Assembly (NCBI GenBank): GCA_028288315.1
Contig: JAQBNY010000078.1
Location: 1 to 15,887 of the forward strand
Length of the DNA stretch: 15,887 nt
Direction of reading: 5' to 3'
Source of the DNA: Mucilaginibacter sp.
GTDB lineage: Bacteria > Bacteroidota > Bacteroidia > Sphingobacteriales > Sphingobacteriaceae
The translations under genes and the position numbers were made by a program. Below the pieces are notes generated by a model. That model did no database searches. It was not told the origin of the DNA and saw only the letters and a list, made by a program, of their open reading frames with translations. This document shows, piece by piece, positions 1-7,805 of the stretch (positions are counted from its first letter, which is position 1; the number at the start of each line of letters is the position of its first letter).

Positions 1-1
1 C

Positions 2-2968
2 AACATTTCTGGCGATTATGACCTGAAGCGTTTAAAAGAGTATGCCGATGTTTTAAAGGATGATATTGAAAGTTTTAAGGAGATCTCAAAAGTAGATGAG
101 GTGGGTGCCTTAACGCCGGAGATACAAATCAATGTCGACATGAATAAAATGTCTGCAGCACAGATAGGCTTTGGAGATATTATACAGGCTATTGGTAACG
201 AAAACATTTTATCATCTGCCGGTACAATTAAAACCGATGGCGTTCGCAGAAGTATTGATATTAAACAGGACTTTAAAAATGCCGATGAGGTAGCCGCAAT
301 GGTTATCAGAAACCCTAAGGGTCAGGCAGTTTATATACGTGACATTGCCGAAGTTAAAGATTCATTTTTAGAGCAGGAGAGCTATGCCCGTTTAAAAACG
401 CCCGAAAACTCAAAGTTTAAAAATGTAATCACACTTAACGTAAGTAAAAGGGCAGGCGAGAACCTTATTCAGGCATCAGACAAAATAAATGAACTGATTA
501 AGGCAAAACAGAAAAGCGTTTTCCCTAAAGGATTAAATATTACTGTAACCGGAGATCAGTCTGATAAAACCCGTACAACCCTTAATGATTTAATCAATAC
601 TATCATTATTGGTTTTATACTGGTAACCGTTATTCTTATGTTTTTTATGGGTACTACCAATGCCATATTTGTGGCGTTATCGGTACCGTTATCCTGCTTT
701 ATAGCATTTATGGTAATGCCGTGGATAGGATTTACATTAAACATGATTGTGCTATTTTCCTTCCTGCTTGCTTTGGGGATTGTGGTAGATGATGCCATTG
801 TGGTAATTGAGAACACACACCGTATTTTTGATAACGGCAGAGTGCCAATTAAAGAAGCCGCTAAAATTGCAGCAGGTGAAGTGTTTTTACCGGTATTTTC
901 AGGTACCATGACAACATTGGCGCCGTTTGTACCATTAGCTTTCTGGAATAGTATAATAGGCGAGTTTATGTTCTTTTTACCAATAACGCTTATTATTACC
1001 TTATTGGCATCGTTAGTTGTGGCATATATTATGAACCCGGTATTCGCGGTTGATTTTATGAAACCACACCACAAAGGCGAGCATGATAATCCAAAATTTG
1101 ATAAACCAACCAAACGCGCTATGATCTATTTAGTGATAGCAGCAGTTGTTGGTTATTTGATAAACATAGGTGTAGGTAATTTTGTGGCTTTAATTACGGT
1201 GTTATACCTGCTTAACCATTTCTTCCTGTTAAAAGTGATAGACAGGTTCCAGAACAATGCATGGCCAAAATTCCAGCAATGGTATGCCAACTTGTTGGAA
1301 AAAGCGGTACAAAGACCGCTTACTATGTTAGCAGGCACGTTTGGATTATTTTTCCTGTCGATTGTGCTGTTAGTAACAATAGGTAAAACACCTGAGTTTT
1401 TCCCATCCGGCGACCCTAACTTTGCTTATGTATACATTACCCTGCCTATAGGTACCGACCAGGCTACCACCAACGAGGTAACCAAGAAAATAGAACAGCG
1501 GGTAGCTAAAGTAGTTGAGCCTGATAAAGACATTGTATCGTCCATTATATCAAATGTTACAAAAGGTGTTACAGATCCGCAGGATGAGGACCAGGGCGAT
1601 TACCAGAACAAAGGTAAAGTAACTGTTGCCTTTGTTGAATTTGGCAAACGGAAAGGCAAGGATACTAAAGCTGTTTTAACCCATATCCGTAATGCAGTAC
1701 AAGGCTTGCCGGGTGTTAAAATTGCTGTGGCGCAAGAGGCTGGCGGTCCGCCGGTACAAAAAGATATCAGCATTGAAATAATTGGCGATAATTTAGATTC
1801 GCTGGTGAAAACAGGCAGCCGTTTAAAAACTTACCTTGATAAGCAAAACATTGCCGGTATTGAAAACCTTGTGGCCGACGTGCAAAACGACAAGCCTGAT
1901 ATTGTATTTGATATTGACCGTGAAAGAGCAAACCGCGAAGGTATAAGCACTGCTCAAATAAACCAGAATTTGGGTACCGCCATATTTGGTGCCAAAGCAG
2001 CCGATTTCAGGAATACGAAAGAAGATGATTACCAGATAAAAGTGAGGGCTATGGCAGAGCAGCGTGGTAATATTGATGAGTTGCGTAACTTAAAAATAAC
2101 CTACCGCGATTTGGCTACCGGTGGTGCTATACGCCAGGTGCCTATATCTGCCTTTACTGATATCAGGTACACCAATACTTTCAGTAATATTAAGCGTAAG
2201 CAACAACGCAGGGTATTAACATTGGGCTCAAGCGTTATAAAACCATATAATCCCAACGAGGTAAATGCCAATATTTTAAGAGCTATTAAAAATTTTAAAA
2301 AGGATGATAGTATTATCATTAGGCAAGGTGGTGGCCAGGAAGACCAGATGGAAGCAGTAAACTTCCTTGGTGGAGCAATGGCAACATCATTTGGTTTGAT
2401 ATTAATTATCCTGATGATTCAGTTTAACTCGATAGGTAAAACGTTTATTATTATTAGCGAGATATTCTTGAGTATCATTGGCGTGTTCCTGGGTGTAAGC
2501 ATCTTTGGGATGACCATGTCCATAGTAATGACCGGCATTGGTATTATAGCACTGGCGGGGGTAGTGGTACGTAACGGTATATTACTGGTAGAGTTTACCG
2601 ATATGCTGATAGAGCAGGGTGTAAGCCTGCATGATGCGGTTGTTGAGGCCGGTCATACCCGTATGACACCAGTACTTTTAACAGCTACTGCAGCCATATT
2701 AGGTTTAATACCTTTGGCAGTAGGCTTTAACATTGATTTTGTTGGCTTGTTTACCCATTTTCAGCCACACATTCACTTTGGTGGTGATAACGTAGCCTTC
2801 TGGGGTCCGTTAGCGTGGACAATGATCTTTGGTTTAGGCTTCGCCACAATTATCACTTTGATACTGGTACCATGTATGTATATCATTCGTGTTAACATGA
2901 AAAACTATTTCTTCGGTAAAAAAGAAAAAGTAAAAGAACCAGAACAATTAGAAGCAGCTGAAGCATAA
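2..2968 (+). CDS. RND-family efflux permease, 5' end cut off by the window
   Basis: Inner-membrane proton-driven export pump of the RND superfamily, which normally works with a periplasmic adaptor and an outer-membrane TolC-like channel; the substrate cannot be told from the sequence. The frame is open from base 2, so 988 residues are present and the first transmembrane helix and part of the first porter domain lie upstream. A GTG at 101 is internal, not the start. The TM4 motif GIVVDDAIVVIENTHR carries the paired aspartates (codons 788-793) used in proton relay. The TM10 motif VVVRNGILLVEF has Arg (2570-2572) where AcrB has Lys940. Two further hydrophobic segments lie between TM6 and TM7 (about 1115-1240), more than the usual 12 helices. 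Charged C-terminal tail. The adaptor and channel genes are not in the window and would be expected upstream. A terminator follows directly. Confidence 0.93.
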   Translation, partial: NISGDYDLKRLKEYADVLKDDIESFKEISKVDEVGALTPEIQINVDMNKMSAAQIGFGDIIQAIGNENILSSAGTIKTDGVRRSIDIKQDFKNADEVAAMVIRNPKGQAVYIRDIAEVKDSFLEQESYARLKTPENSKFKNVITLNVSKRAGENLIQASDKINELIKAKQKSVFPKGLNITVTGDQSDKTRTTLNDLINTIIIGFILVTVILMFFMGTTNAIFVALSVPLSCFIAFMVMPWIGFTLNMIVLFSFLLALGIVVDDAIVVIENTHRIFDNGRVPIKEAAKIAAGEVFLPVFSGTMTTLAPFVPLAFWNSIIGEFMFFLPITLIITLLASLVVAYIMNPVFAVDFMKPHHKGEHDNPKFDKPTKRAMIYLVIAAVVGYLINIGVGNFVALITVLYLLNHFFLLKVIDRFQNNAWPKFQQWYANLLEKAVQRPLTMLAGTFGLFFLSIVLLVTIGKTPEFFPSGDPNFAYVYITLPIGTDQATTNEVTKKIEQRVAKVVEPDKDIVSSIISNVTKGVTDPQDEDQGDYQNKGKVTVAFVEFGKRKGKDTKAVLTHIRNAVQGLPGVKIAVAQEAGGPPVQKDISIEIIGDNLDSLVKTGSRLKTYLDKQNIAGIENLVADVQNDKPDIVFDIDRERANREGISTAQINQNLGTAIFGAKAADFRNTKEDDYQIKVRAMAEQRGNIDELRNLKITYRDLATGGAIRQVPISAFTDIRYTNTFSNIKRKQQRRVLTLGSSVIKPYNPNEVNANILRAIKNFKKDDSIIIRQGGGQEDQMEAVNFLGGAMATSFGLILIILMIQFNSIGKTFIIISEIFLSIIGVFLGVSIFGMTMSIVMTGIGIIALAGVVVRNGILLVEFTDMLIEQGVSLHDAVVEAGHTRMTPVLLTATAAILGLIPLAVGFNIDFVGLFTHFQPHIHFGGDNVAFWGPLAWTMIFGLGFATIITLILVPCMYIIRVNMKNYFFGKKEKVKEPEQLEAAEA

Positions 2969-2990
2969 GCTGTAAGCATTATAAATAAAG

Positions 2991-3021
2991 AGCCGCATAG
3001 TTAAACTGTGCGGCTTTTTTT
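2991..3021 (+). terminator. Rho-independent terminator after the RND permease gene
   Basis: A 10-bp stem, AGCCGCATAG at 2991-3000 pairing with CTGTGCGGCT at 3006-3015 with one G-T wobble, encloses a 5-base loop and is followed by seven T including the last stem base. It sits 22 bases after the permease stop codon and ahead of the opposite-strand gene ending at 3056, so it ends the pump operon. Confidence 0.9.
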
Positions 3022-3055
3022 AATGTCCTTTTTGCAGGAGCCGGGCTACTTACAC

Positions 3056-3592
3056 TTATTTATACTTCTTAATCAGGCTTTTCAAACTTTTAACAATACC
3101 GGTTAGCTTCCTTTCATGGTTGCCACCTGCGTCAAGTGCATCATACACTAAACCGGCTGTTATTGCATAAATACTGTGGTGTAATACATCAATGGCGATC
3201 TCTTTGGGTTCCTGCTCATTAATTGGTTTGGCGGCATTATGCTTAGGCAGCATAATTAAGGCAGTACCCCAAACGGCCGCAAAATGTACCAGTGTAGCAG
3301 GCAATCCTTTTAAACCGGTAAGACCAATTACCCCCCGGGCAATGCCCCATGCTGTACCGTATGACCAATGTAACTCCTGCGAAAGTTTTTGTTTATCATC
3401 CTCTGTAGCAGGTTTAGCTCCGGTGGTATCTTCTGCCACCTTAATAGTTGCATCGCTTGGTTCTCTTTTGGTAATCTTCATCTCTATCAATTGTGATAGC
3501 GTCATAACGGCTGTAGCTGCTATACCGGCTAACAAGCCTTTACCAATAGCGCTTCCCAGTGCTCCTAATGCATTGTCTTCATGTAGTTTCAT
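3056..3592 (-). CDS. small polytopic membrane protein of unknown function
   Basis: 178 residues; I do not recognise the family with certainty. Hydrophobic segments are visible at about residues 17-37, 80-95, 98-116 and 138-153, so it probably spans the inner membrane three or four times. Between the first and second there is a charged, soluble stretch (residues 40-74) rich in Lys, Glu and Asp. Conserved-looking features are HWSYGTAWGIARG (75-87), LVHFAAVWGTALIMLP (101-116) and HHSIYAITAGLVYDAL (138-153). His and Trp placed next to membrane segments recall the general style of YagU/DUF1440-type proteins, but that is only a loose resemblance. The ATG at 3590-3592 is the only sensible start. It is transcribed divergently from the TetR gene across 205 bases, the usual arrangement for a regulator and its target. 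Confidence 0.75.
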   Translation of the reverse strand: MKLHEDNALGALGSAIGKGLLAGIAATAVMTLSQLIEMKITKREPSDATIKVAEDTTGAKPATEDDKQKLSQELHWSYGTAWGIARGVIGLTGLKGLPATLVHFAAVWGTALIMLPKHNAAKPINEQEPKEIAIDVLHHSIYAITAGLVYDALDAGGNHERKLTGIVKSLKSLIKKYK

Positions 3593-3745
3593 AGGTAGTT
3601 AGTTTTTGTTAAATAATTAAACAACACTAATTACTTATTGATTTTGCGTTTTAATCAAAAGTGCATAAAGTAAATTGGCAGCATTACCAAAAACACTTAA
3701 ATACCATTTGAATTTCATCTTTTTACATTTAAACTGGAAAATTGA

Positions 3746-3753
3746 TAGATTTG
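3746..3753 (+). promoter_or_regulatory. candidate Bacteroidota -7 promoter box for the tetR gene
   Basis: TAGATTTG fits the Bacteroidota -7 consensus TAnnTTTG at all fixed positions and lies 44 bases before the ATG. The -33 region is weak: only a T-run near 3720-3724 at roughly the right spacing. In DNA this AT-rich an exact match could be chance. The inverted repeat GTTAAA (3753-3758) / TTTAAC (3771-3776) directly downstream would suit a repressor site. Confidence 0.35.
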
Positions 3754-3797
3754 TTAAAAAAGTCAGGATATTTAACTTTTTAATTTTTCATATATAA

Positions 3798-4412
3798 ATG
3801 AGTGCAGGTATTGATCAGCAGGATTTAAAGCGCGAAAGAATTTTAGAGGCATCGCATCAGCGTTTTTTGCATTATGGTTATTCAAAAACAACCATGAATG
3901 AAATAGCGGGTGATCTTTCTATGTCAAAGGCATTGTTATATTATTATTTCCCTGATAAAAGTGAACTTTATATAGCTGTAATGCGCAAGCTGGCTAATGA
4001 TTACCTGCAGCTGTTTGAAGATAAATTTAATAATATCACCGACTTACGCGATGCATTCCTGTTTCAGGTGAATACTCATCATGATTTTATTGTAAACAAC
4101 TATAACTTTTTTGATTTTTTCAGAATAAACGAGCAAAACCTGCCTGATACAATTTGGGGCATAATTACCCAGATACGTGAGGCCGAAACCAAGCTATTAA
4201 TAAGTGCGATAAACTCCGAAGCCGAAAAGGGCCATATAAGGCCGGTTCAAAATCCCGCAGATATTGTTGATGTTTTTCTGGATGCTTTACATGGTATAAA
4301 AGTGGGTTCGATGCCTCAAAAGAAAGCGAACTTTCCGCGTAAAGAACATTTAGACGAGATACATGATAAGCGCCTGCTGCTGATAGATATTTTTGTTAAA
4401 GGATTACAATAG
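3798..4412 (+). CDS. TetR/AcrR-family transcriptional regulator
   Basis: 204-residue DNA-binding regulator of the usual TetR length. The N-terminal domain (about residues 11-57) has the typical opening KRERILEASHQRFLHYGYSKT, followed by the helix-turn-helix: TTMNEIAGDLSMS (31-43) and recognition helix KALLYYYFPDK (44-54). The C-terminal two thirds is helical, aromatic-rich and variable, as expected of a ligand-binding and dimerisation domain (for example FFDFFRINEQ). The ligand is unknown. It is divergent from the small membrane protein gene at 3592 and lies 830 bases beyond the RND pump gene, so either could be its target. TetR genes usually repress a divergent neighbour and themselves, and pump-linked TetR genes are also common in this phylum. 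It converges on the OsmC gene, leaving only nine bases between the stops. Confidence 0.93.
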   Translation: MSAGIDQQDLKRERILEASHQRFLHYGYSKTTMNEIAGDLSMSKALLYYYFPDKSELYIAVMRKLANDYLQLFEDKFNNITDLRDAFLFQVNTHHDFIVNNYNFFDFFRINEQNLPDTIWGIITQIREAETKLLISAINSEAEKGHIRPVQNPADIVDVFLDALHGIKVGSMPQKKANFPRKEHLDEIHDKRLLLIDIFVKGLQ

Positions 4413-4421
4413 AAGCTTAAC

Positions 4422-4829
4422 CTATTGCAGAGAGGTATATATCTCTATATTACCTATCAATATTTTATGAATAGGGCAGGCATCGGCAATAGTTATTAGT
4501 CTCTTTCTTTGTTCGTCATTTATTTCGCCGGTAAAGCTTAGTTTGCTATCAATGTGAATACCCTTTTCTGTTTTGCTCAATTCAAGATTGACACCAATCT
4601 CATCTATCGCCCACATTTTACGGTTTATGTACATTCTTAAAGTGATAACAGTACAGCTCGCCAGGCTGGCCAGTAACAAACCGTAAGGCGACATGCCGGT
4701 ATCCATTCCGCCTTCTTCTACAGGTTCATCTGCAATTATGGTGTGGTTACTACTGTTAACAATAGTTTGGTATTGTATACGTCCAATTTTAGCGTCGGCT
4801 GTGGCTATTAAATCTTTATTAATTTCCAT
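4422..4829 (-). CDS. OsmC-family protein (OsmC/Ohr-like thiol peroxidase)
   Basis: 135 residues, the normal length for OsmC/Ohr. The family reduces organic hydroperoxides through a redox cysteine pair. Both are present: Cys59 in LLASLASCTVITLRMY, at the start of the long central helix, and Cys118 in IADACPIHKIL. The N-terminal part is beta-rich and contains GGMDTGMSPYGLL, the usual lead into the first cysteine helix. True Ohr and OsmC proteins also use a conserved N-terminal Arg that I cannot place confidently, so this may be a more distant YhfA-like subgroup. The next gene upstream on the same strand (the SpmA-SpmB fusion) ends 109 bases away with no visible terminator between, so read-through is possible but the gap could also hold its own promoter. 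A second OsmC-type gene lies at 7806. Confidence 0.88.
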   Translation of the reverse strand: MEINKDLIATADAKIGRIQYQTIVNSSNHTIIADEPVEEGGMDTGMSPYGLLLASLASCTVITLRMYINRKMWAIDEIGVNLELSKTEKGIHIDSKLSFTGEINDEQRKRLITIADACPIHKILIGNIEIYTSLQ

Positions 4830-4938
4830 GAATTTATATGATGGAATTGTTAGTATTAGTTAAAGTTAAGTATCGTCTAATTATTACCTCGGCATTAATG
4901 AAAATTAGCAGCTACATGTTCCCAATAAGGGGGCACTA

Positions 4939-6177
4939 TTATCCAAAAAAGAGATAAGAAATAAATATTGCAGTAATTACTCCAGCAAAATCGGCTATTA
5001 AACCTGCTGGTATAGCATACCTTGATTTTTTAATACCAACCGATCCAAAATAAAGCGCAACGATATAAAAGGTTGTATCTGCAGAACCATTAAATACTGA
5101 TGCCAGGCGCCCGGCAAAGCTATCCGGGCCAAAAGTTTGCATAGTACTTATCATCATTGCTTTTGATCCTGAACCACTTAACGGTTTCATATAGGCTACC
5201 GGCATGGCATCAACAAAGCGGGTATCTAAATTTAAGCCGGTCACTACATACTTTAGTCCGCTGTTTATATAGTCAAGCGCGCCACAGTTACGAAAAACAC
5301 TTATAGCAACAAGCATAGCCACCAAATAAGGGATTATTTTTACTGATACTTCAAAGCCCGCTTTGGCTCCATCAATAAAGCTCTCAAATACATTTACTTT
5401 TTTGCGTATTGCGCCCAATATAAATACAGTTGGTATGGCAAACAGCAATAAGTTACTGGCAACCTTTGATACTACTGATATTTGATCCTTATCTAAATAA
5501 GCTGTAAAATACCATATCAGGAAAACTATAAAAGCGGTTAAGCCACTCAACCAGGTTACAATAACCCTATCAAACAGGTTTATTTTTTGTTTAATAGCCA
5601 CTGCTATCATCCCTACAACTGTTGCCACGTAGGTTGCTATAATGCAAGGAATTAAAACATCTGCCGGATCTTTGGCATGTAAAATAAACCGTTGTGCAAT
5701 AATGGTTACAGGCAACAGTTGCAGGCCCGAGGTGTGCAATACCAGGAACATGATCTGCGCGTTTGAGGCAGTTTCCTTATTAGGGTTAAGTTCTTGCAAG
5801 CTACCCATAGCTTTTAAACCAAGAGGAGTGGCCGCATTATCCAAACCTAATAGGTTGGCCGAAAAATTCATCATCATTTGCCCGGTTGCAGGATGATCTT
5901 TTGGAACCTCCGGAAATAACCGGCTTAAAAATGGGCCAACAATGCGCGATAAGAAATTCATAGCGCCAGCCCTTTCACCAATGTTTAATATCCCCAACCA
6001 TAAAACCATATTACCGGCCAAAGGCAGCGCAATATCCATTACTGATGATTTTGATGAATCAAACATTCCATCAACAAGGAGCTTAAAAGCATCTACATCC
6101 CCTAAAAAAATAAGTTTGACAAGTGCAATTACAAATGCTATCAAGAAAAACGCAATCCAGATGTAGTTTAGAGCCAT
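4939..6177 (-). CDS. SpmA-SpmB fused nucleoside-recognition (Gate) membrane protein
   Basis: 412-residue polytopic inner-membrane protein. Its N-terminal half (about 1-195) matches spore maturation protein A and its C-terminal half (about 235-412) matches SpmB. Both belong to the nucleoside-recognition/Gate fold. SpmA-like motif: NFSANLLGLDNAATPLG (104-120). SpmB-like motifs: MPVAYMKPLSGSGSKAM (325-341) and NGSADTTFY (363-371). The linker contains transmembrane helices at about 205-227 and 243-257. In Firmicutes the two proteins are separate and act in spore core dehydration; here there is no sporulation context, so the role is unknown and transport of a small solute is only a guess from the fold. 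ATG start at 6175-6177. The gene is divergent from the DinB-DUF3052 operon with a 91-base gap. Confidence 0.92.
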   Translation of the reverse strand: MALNYIWIAFFLIAFVIALVKLIFLGDVDAFKLLVDGMFDSSKSSVMDIALPLAGNMVLWLGILNIGERAGAMNFLSRIVGPFLSRLFPEVPKDHPATGQMMMNFSANLLGLDNAATPLGLKAMGSLQELNPNKETASNAQIMFLVLHTSGLQLLPVTIIAQRFILHAKDPADVLIPCIIATYVATVVGMIAVAIKQKINLFDRVIVTWLSGLTAFIVFLIWYFTAYLDKDQISVVSKVASNLLLFAIPTVFILGAIRKKVNVFESFIDGAKAGFEVSVKIIPYLVAMLVAISVFRNCGALDYINSGLKYVVTGLNLDTRFVDAMPVAYMKPLSGSGSKAMMISTMQTFGPDSFAGRLASVFNGSADTTFYIVALYFGSVGIKKSRYAIPAGLIADFAGVITAIFISYLFFG

Positions 6178-6268
6178 AGCAAGTTTAAAGCCTTGAAGTT
6201 AATTTTTTTTGAATAATTTATATCAATTAAGATTTTTTATATTCAATTGCAAAATAAAACAGCCCCAA

Positions 6269-6703
6269 ATGATTGATATAGCACTACAAATAAATAATGA
6301 GGTAGATACATTTCTAAATAGCACATCGCCCAAAATCAACTGGGATAACATTCCTGAAAATGGTAAGTGGAGCAACAAGGAAATTATTGGCCACCTGACA
6401 GATAGCGCTCATGTAAATCTGCAGCGTTTTGTACGTTGTACTTATGAGGATGGCTTTAAACTAATATACTACCAGGATGAATGGGTAAAGGCACAACATT
6501 ATAAGGGTGCCGATGTTGCCGAATTGCTACAGCTTTGGAAACTGGTTAACCGCCAAATAGCACGCATATTAACCAATTACCCTAATGACCGGATAAGTGC
6601 TACTTGTGATACCAGCCGTGAAGGGGTAACATTTAATACTGTTGAATTTTTAGCGAATGATTATTTAGCACACATGCAGCATCATTTAAACCAATTAAAA
6701 TAG
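6269..6703 (+). CDS. DinB/YfiT-like putative metal-dependent protein
   Basis: 144-residue four-helix-bundle protein of the DinB_2 type. Members coordinate a divalent metal through three histidines, and several act as thiol S-transferases (bacillithiol or mycothiol dependent); others have no known reaction. Candidate metal ligands are His42 and/or His48 in IIGHLTDSAHVNLQRF and His135, His138 and His139 in LAHMQHHLNQ near the C-terminus. The opening LQINNEVDTFLNS and the KWSNKEIIGHL segment are typical. An in-frame ATG at 6209 would add 20 residues, but they are AT-rich, basic and lie in the likely promoter, so I chose ATG 6269. The TAG stop is only three bases before the DUF3052 gene, so the two are almost certainly co-transcribed. 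Confidence 0.88.
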   Translation: MIDIALQINNEVDTFLNSTSPKINWDNIPENGKWSNKEIIGHLTDSAHVNLQRFVRCTYEDGFKLIYYQDEWVKAQHYKGADVAELLQLWKLVNRQIARILTNYPNDRISATCDTSREGVTFNTVEFLANDYLAHMQHHLNQLK

Positions 6704-6706
6704 ATT

Positions 6707-7129
6707 ATGATAGCCCCATCAGGATATTCGGGAACACCGCTTGCAAAAAAGCTGGGTATAAAATCAGGTTTTAATATCAGGCTGATAAATGCACCTGAAC
6801 ATTATTTAAGTTTATTTACTGATATGCCAACTGATGTATGTTTTGTTGACCAGCCCGGCAGCAAACTAAACCTGATTCACTTTTTTACAAAAAGTTATGA
6901 TGAGCTATTTGAAATATTGCCAGTGTTAAAAGATCAAATAGCACAAAATGGTATTATATGGATATCATGGCCAAAAAAGGCATCAAAAATAGTAACAGAT
7001 CTTACAGAGGATAAAATAAGGGACCTTGCTTTTGAAACAGGATTAGTTGATGTAAAGGTTTGCGCTGTAGATGAAACATGGTCGGGCTTAAAGCTGGTGA
7101 TCCCTGTAAAAGACCGCAAACCTGTTTAA
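6707..7129 (+). CDS. DUF3052-family protein
   Basis: 140-residue cytoplasmic protein of the DUF3052 family, whose biochemical function is not established. Diagnostic segments are GYSGTPLAKKLGIK near the N-terminus (6-19), the central WISWPKKAS (85-93), VTDLTEDKIR (96-105), and the strongly conserved C-terminal run GLVDVKVCAVDETWSGLK (112-129). There is no signal peptide or membrane segment. The fold seems alpha/beta with hydrophobic strands at 23-28 and 82-88. ATG at 6707 is three bases after the DinB stop, which implies translational coupling and perhaps a joint role. The TAA stop overlaps the stop of the opposite-strand secreted-protein gene by three bases. Confidence 0.87.
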   Translation: MIAPSGYSGTPLAKKLGIKSGFNIRLINAPEHYLSLFTDMPTDVCFVDQPGSKLNLIHFFTKSYDELFEILPVLKDQIAQNGIIWISWPKKASKIVTDLTEDKIRDLAFETGLVDVKVCAVDETWSGLKLVIPVKDRKPV

Positions 7130-7602
7130 TTATATGCCGTAATGCTTTTGTCTGATACTACCTGCATTGTGTATGTTCGCCTTAATGGATCATAAGGTGT
7201 AGTGTCATCAATCATTATGTAAATACTGCCAAGGTCTTTCACATCAAAGGTTTGCACTTCGGCAGTGCTGGTTTGTTTATTTATGTATTGCGATATCGAA
7301 TTGTATATCAAATTATATTGCTCAGGCGCATTGGTCTCAATCTCAACATACATACGCCTGCCATCATTACGCAAATTAAAATTAGCGTAAGTACCGTCCT
7401 CTAATTTTAAACTGTACTTGCGAGTTTTTTTATTGATGTTCTTTTCTATCAATGAATATCTTTTAGCTTCAAAAAAGGTACCGGCTTTATTAATATTGTT
7501 ATGCAAAAGGTAACCTAAATCATCATATGATATTAACTTACTTTGGCCAAAGCAGGTAGTAGCAGATATAAAGAGAATAGCAAACAGCAATGTATTTTTC
7601 AT
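7126..7602 (-). CDS. small secreted protein of unknown function
   Basis: 158 residues; family not recognised. The N-terminus is a clear Sec signal peptide: MKNTLLF, a hydrophobic core to residue 16, then CFGQ, with cleavage probably after Gly19. Cys17 does not sit in a good lipobox, so I read this as a type I signal and a soluble periplasmic or secreted protein. The mature 139 residues are polar, with alternating beta-strand character (YSLKLEDGTYANFNLR, GRRMYVEIETN, TYTMQVVSD) and a basic patch at about 47-64. There are no cysteines in the mature part and no catalytic motif that I can name. It converges with the DUF3052 gene, with four shared bases at the stops, and is divergent from the osmC-metZ operon across 203 bases. 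ATG start at 7600-7602. Confidence 0.78.
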   Translation of the reverse strand: MKNTLLFAILFISATTCFGQSKLISYDDLGYLLHNNINKAGTFFEAKRYSLIEKNINKKTRKYSLKLEDGTYANFNLRNDGRRMYVEIETNAPEQYNLIYNSISQYINKQTSTAEVQTFDVKDLGSIYIMIDDTTPYDPLRRTYTMQVVSDKSITAYN

Positions 7603-7805
7603 GATAGAATTATTTAAACTTACGATATTAATTATATAAAGATTAGTTTAACCAATTTTTTTGAAGAAAATCACATCAACTCATTAAACCAACAAGAATA
7701 TTACCTACATAATGTCAACCTTGTCTAATCATTTATATCAATTGAGCCTTATTCGTATTAATATTTACCTCAAAAACATAACTTAGCAAATTATTACAAC
7801 AGATA

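Noticed and set aside
556..1113. 185-codon minus-strand open frame
   Set aside because: It is antisense to conserved RND helices with the Asp pair, so coding on the other strand is certain.
3192..3602. 136-codon plus-strand open frame
   Set aside because: It lies entirely opposite the 178-residue membrane protein gene and has a Cys/Ser-rich composition typical of antisense frames.
4407..4427. CAATAG/CTATTG hairpin as a terminator between tetR and osmC
   Set aside because: Six AT-rich base pairs with no T-tract; it mainly comes from the two stop-codon contexts and is too weak to call.
6209..6268. N-terminal extension of the DinB protein from the ATG at 6209
   Set aside because: The extra 20 residues are low-complexity and do not fit the family start; the DNA looks like a promoter region (TTTG at 6208-6211 and TAAGATTT at 6228-6235).
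7603..7805. SAM or cobalamin riboswitch ahead of the osmC-metZ operon
   Set aside because: The leader is AT-rich and lacks the conserved helices or GC-rich elements of known methionine-pathway riboswitches; nothing matches by eye.
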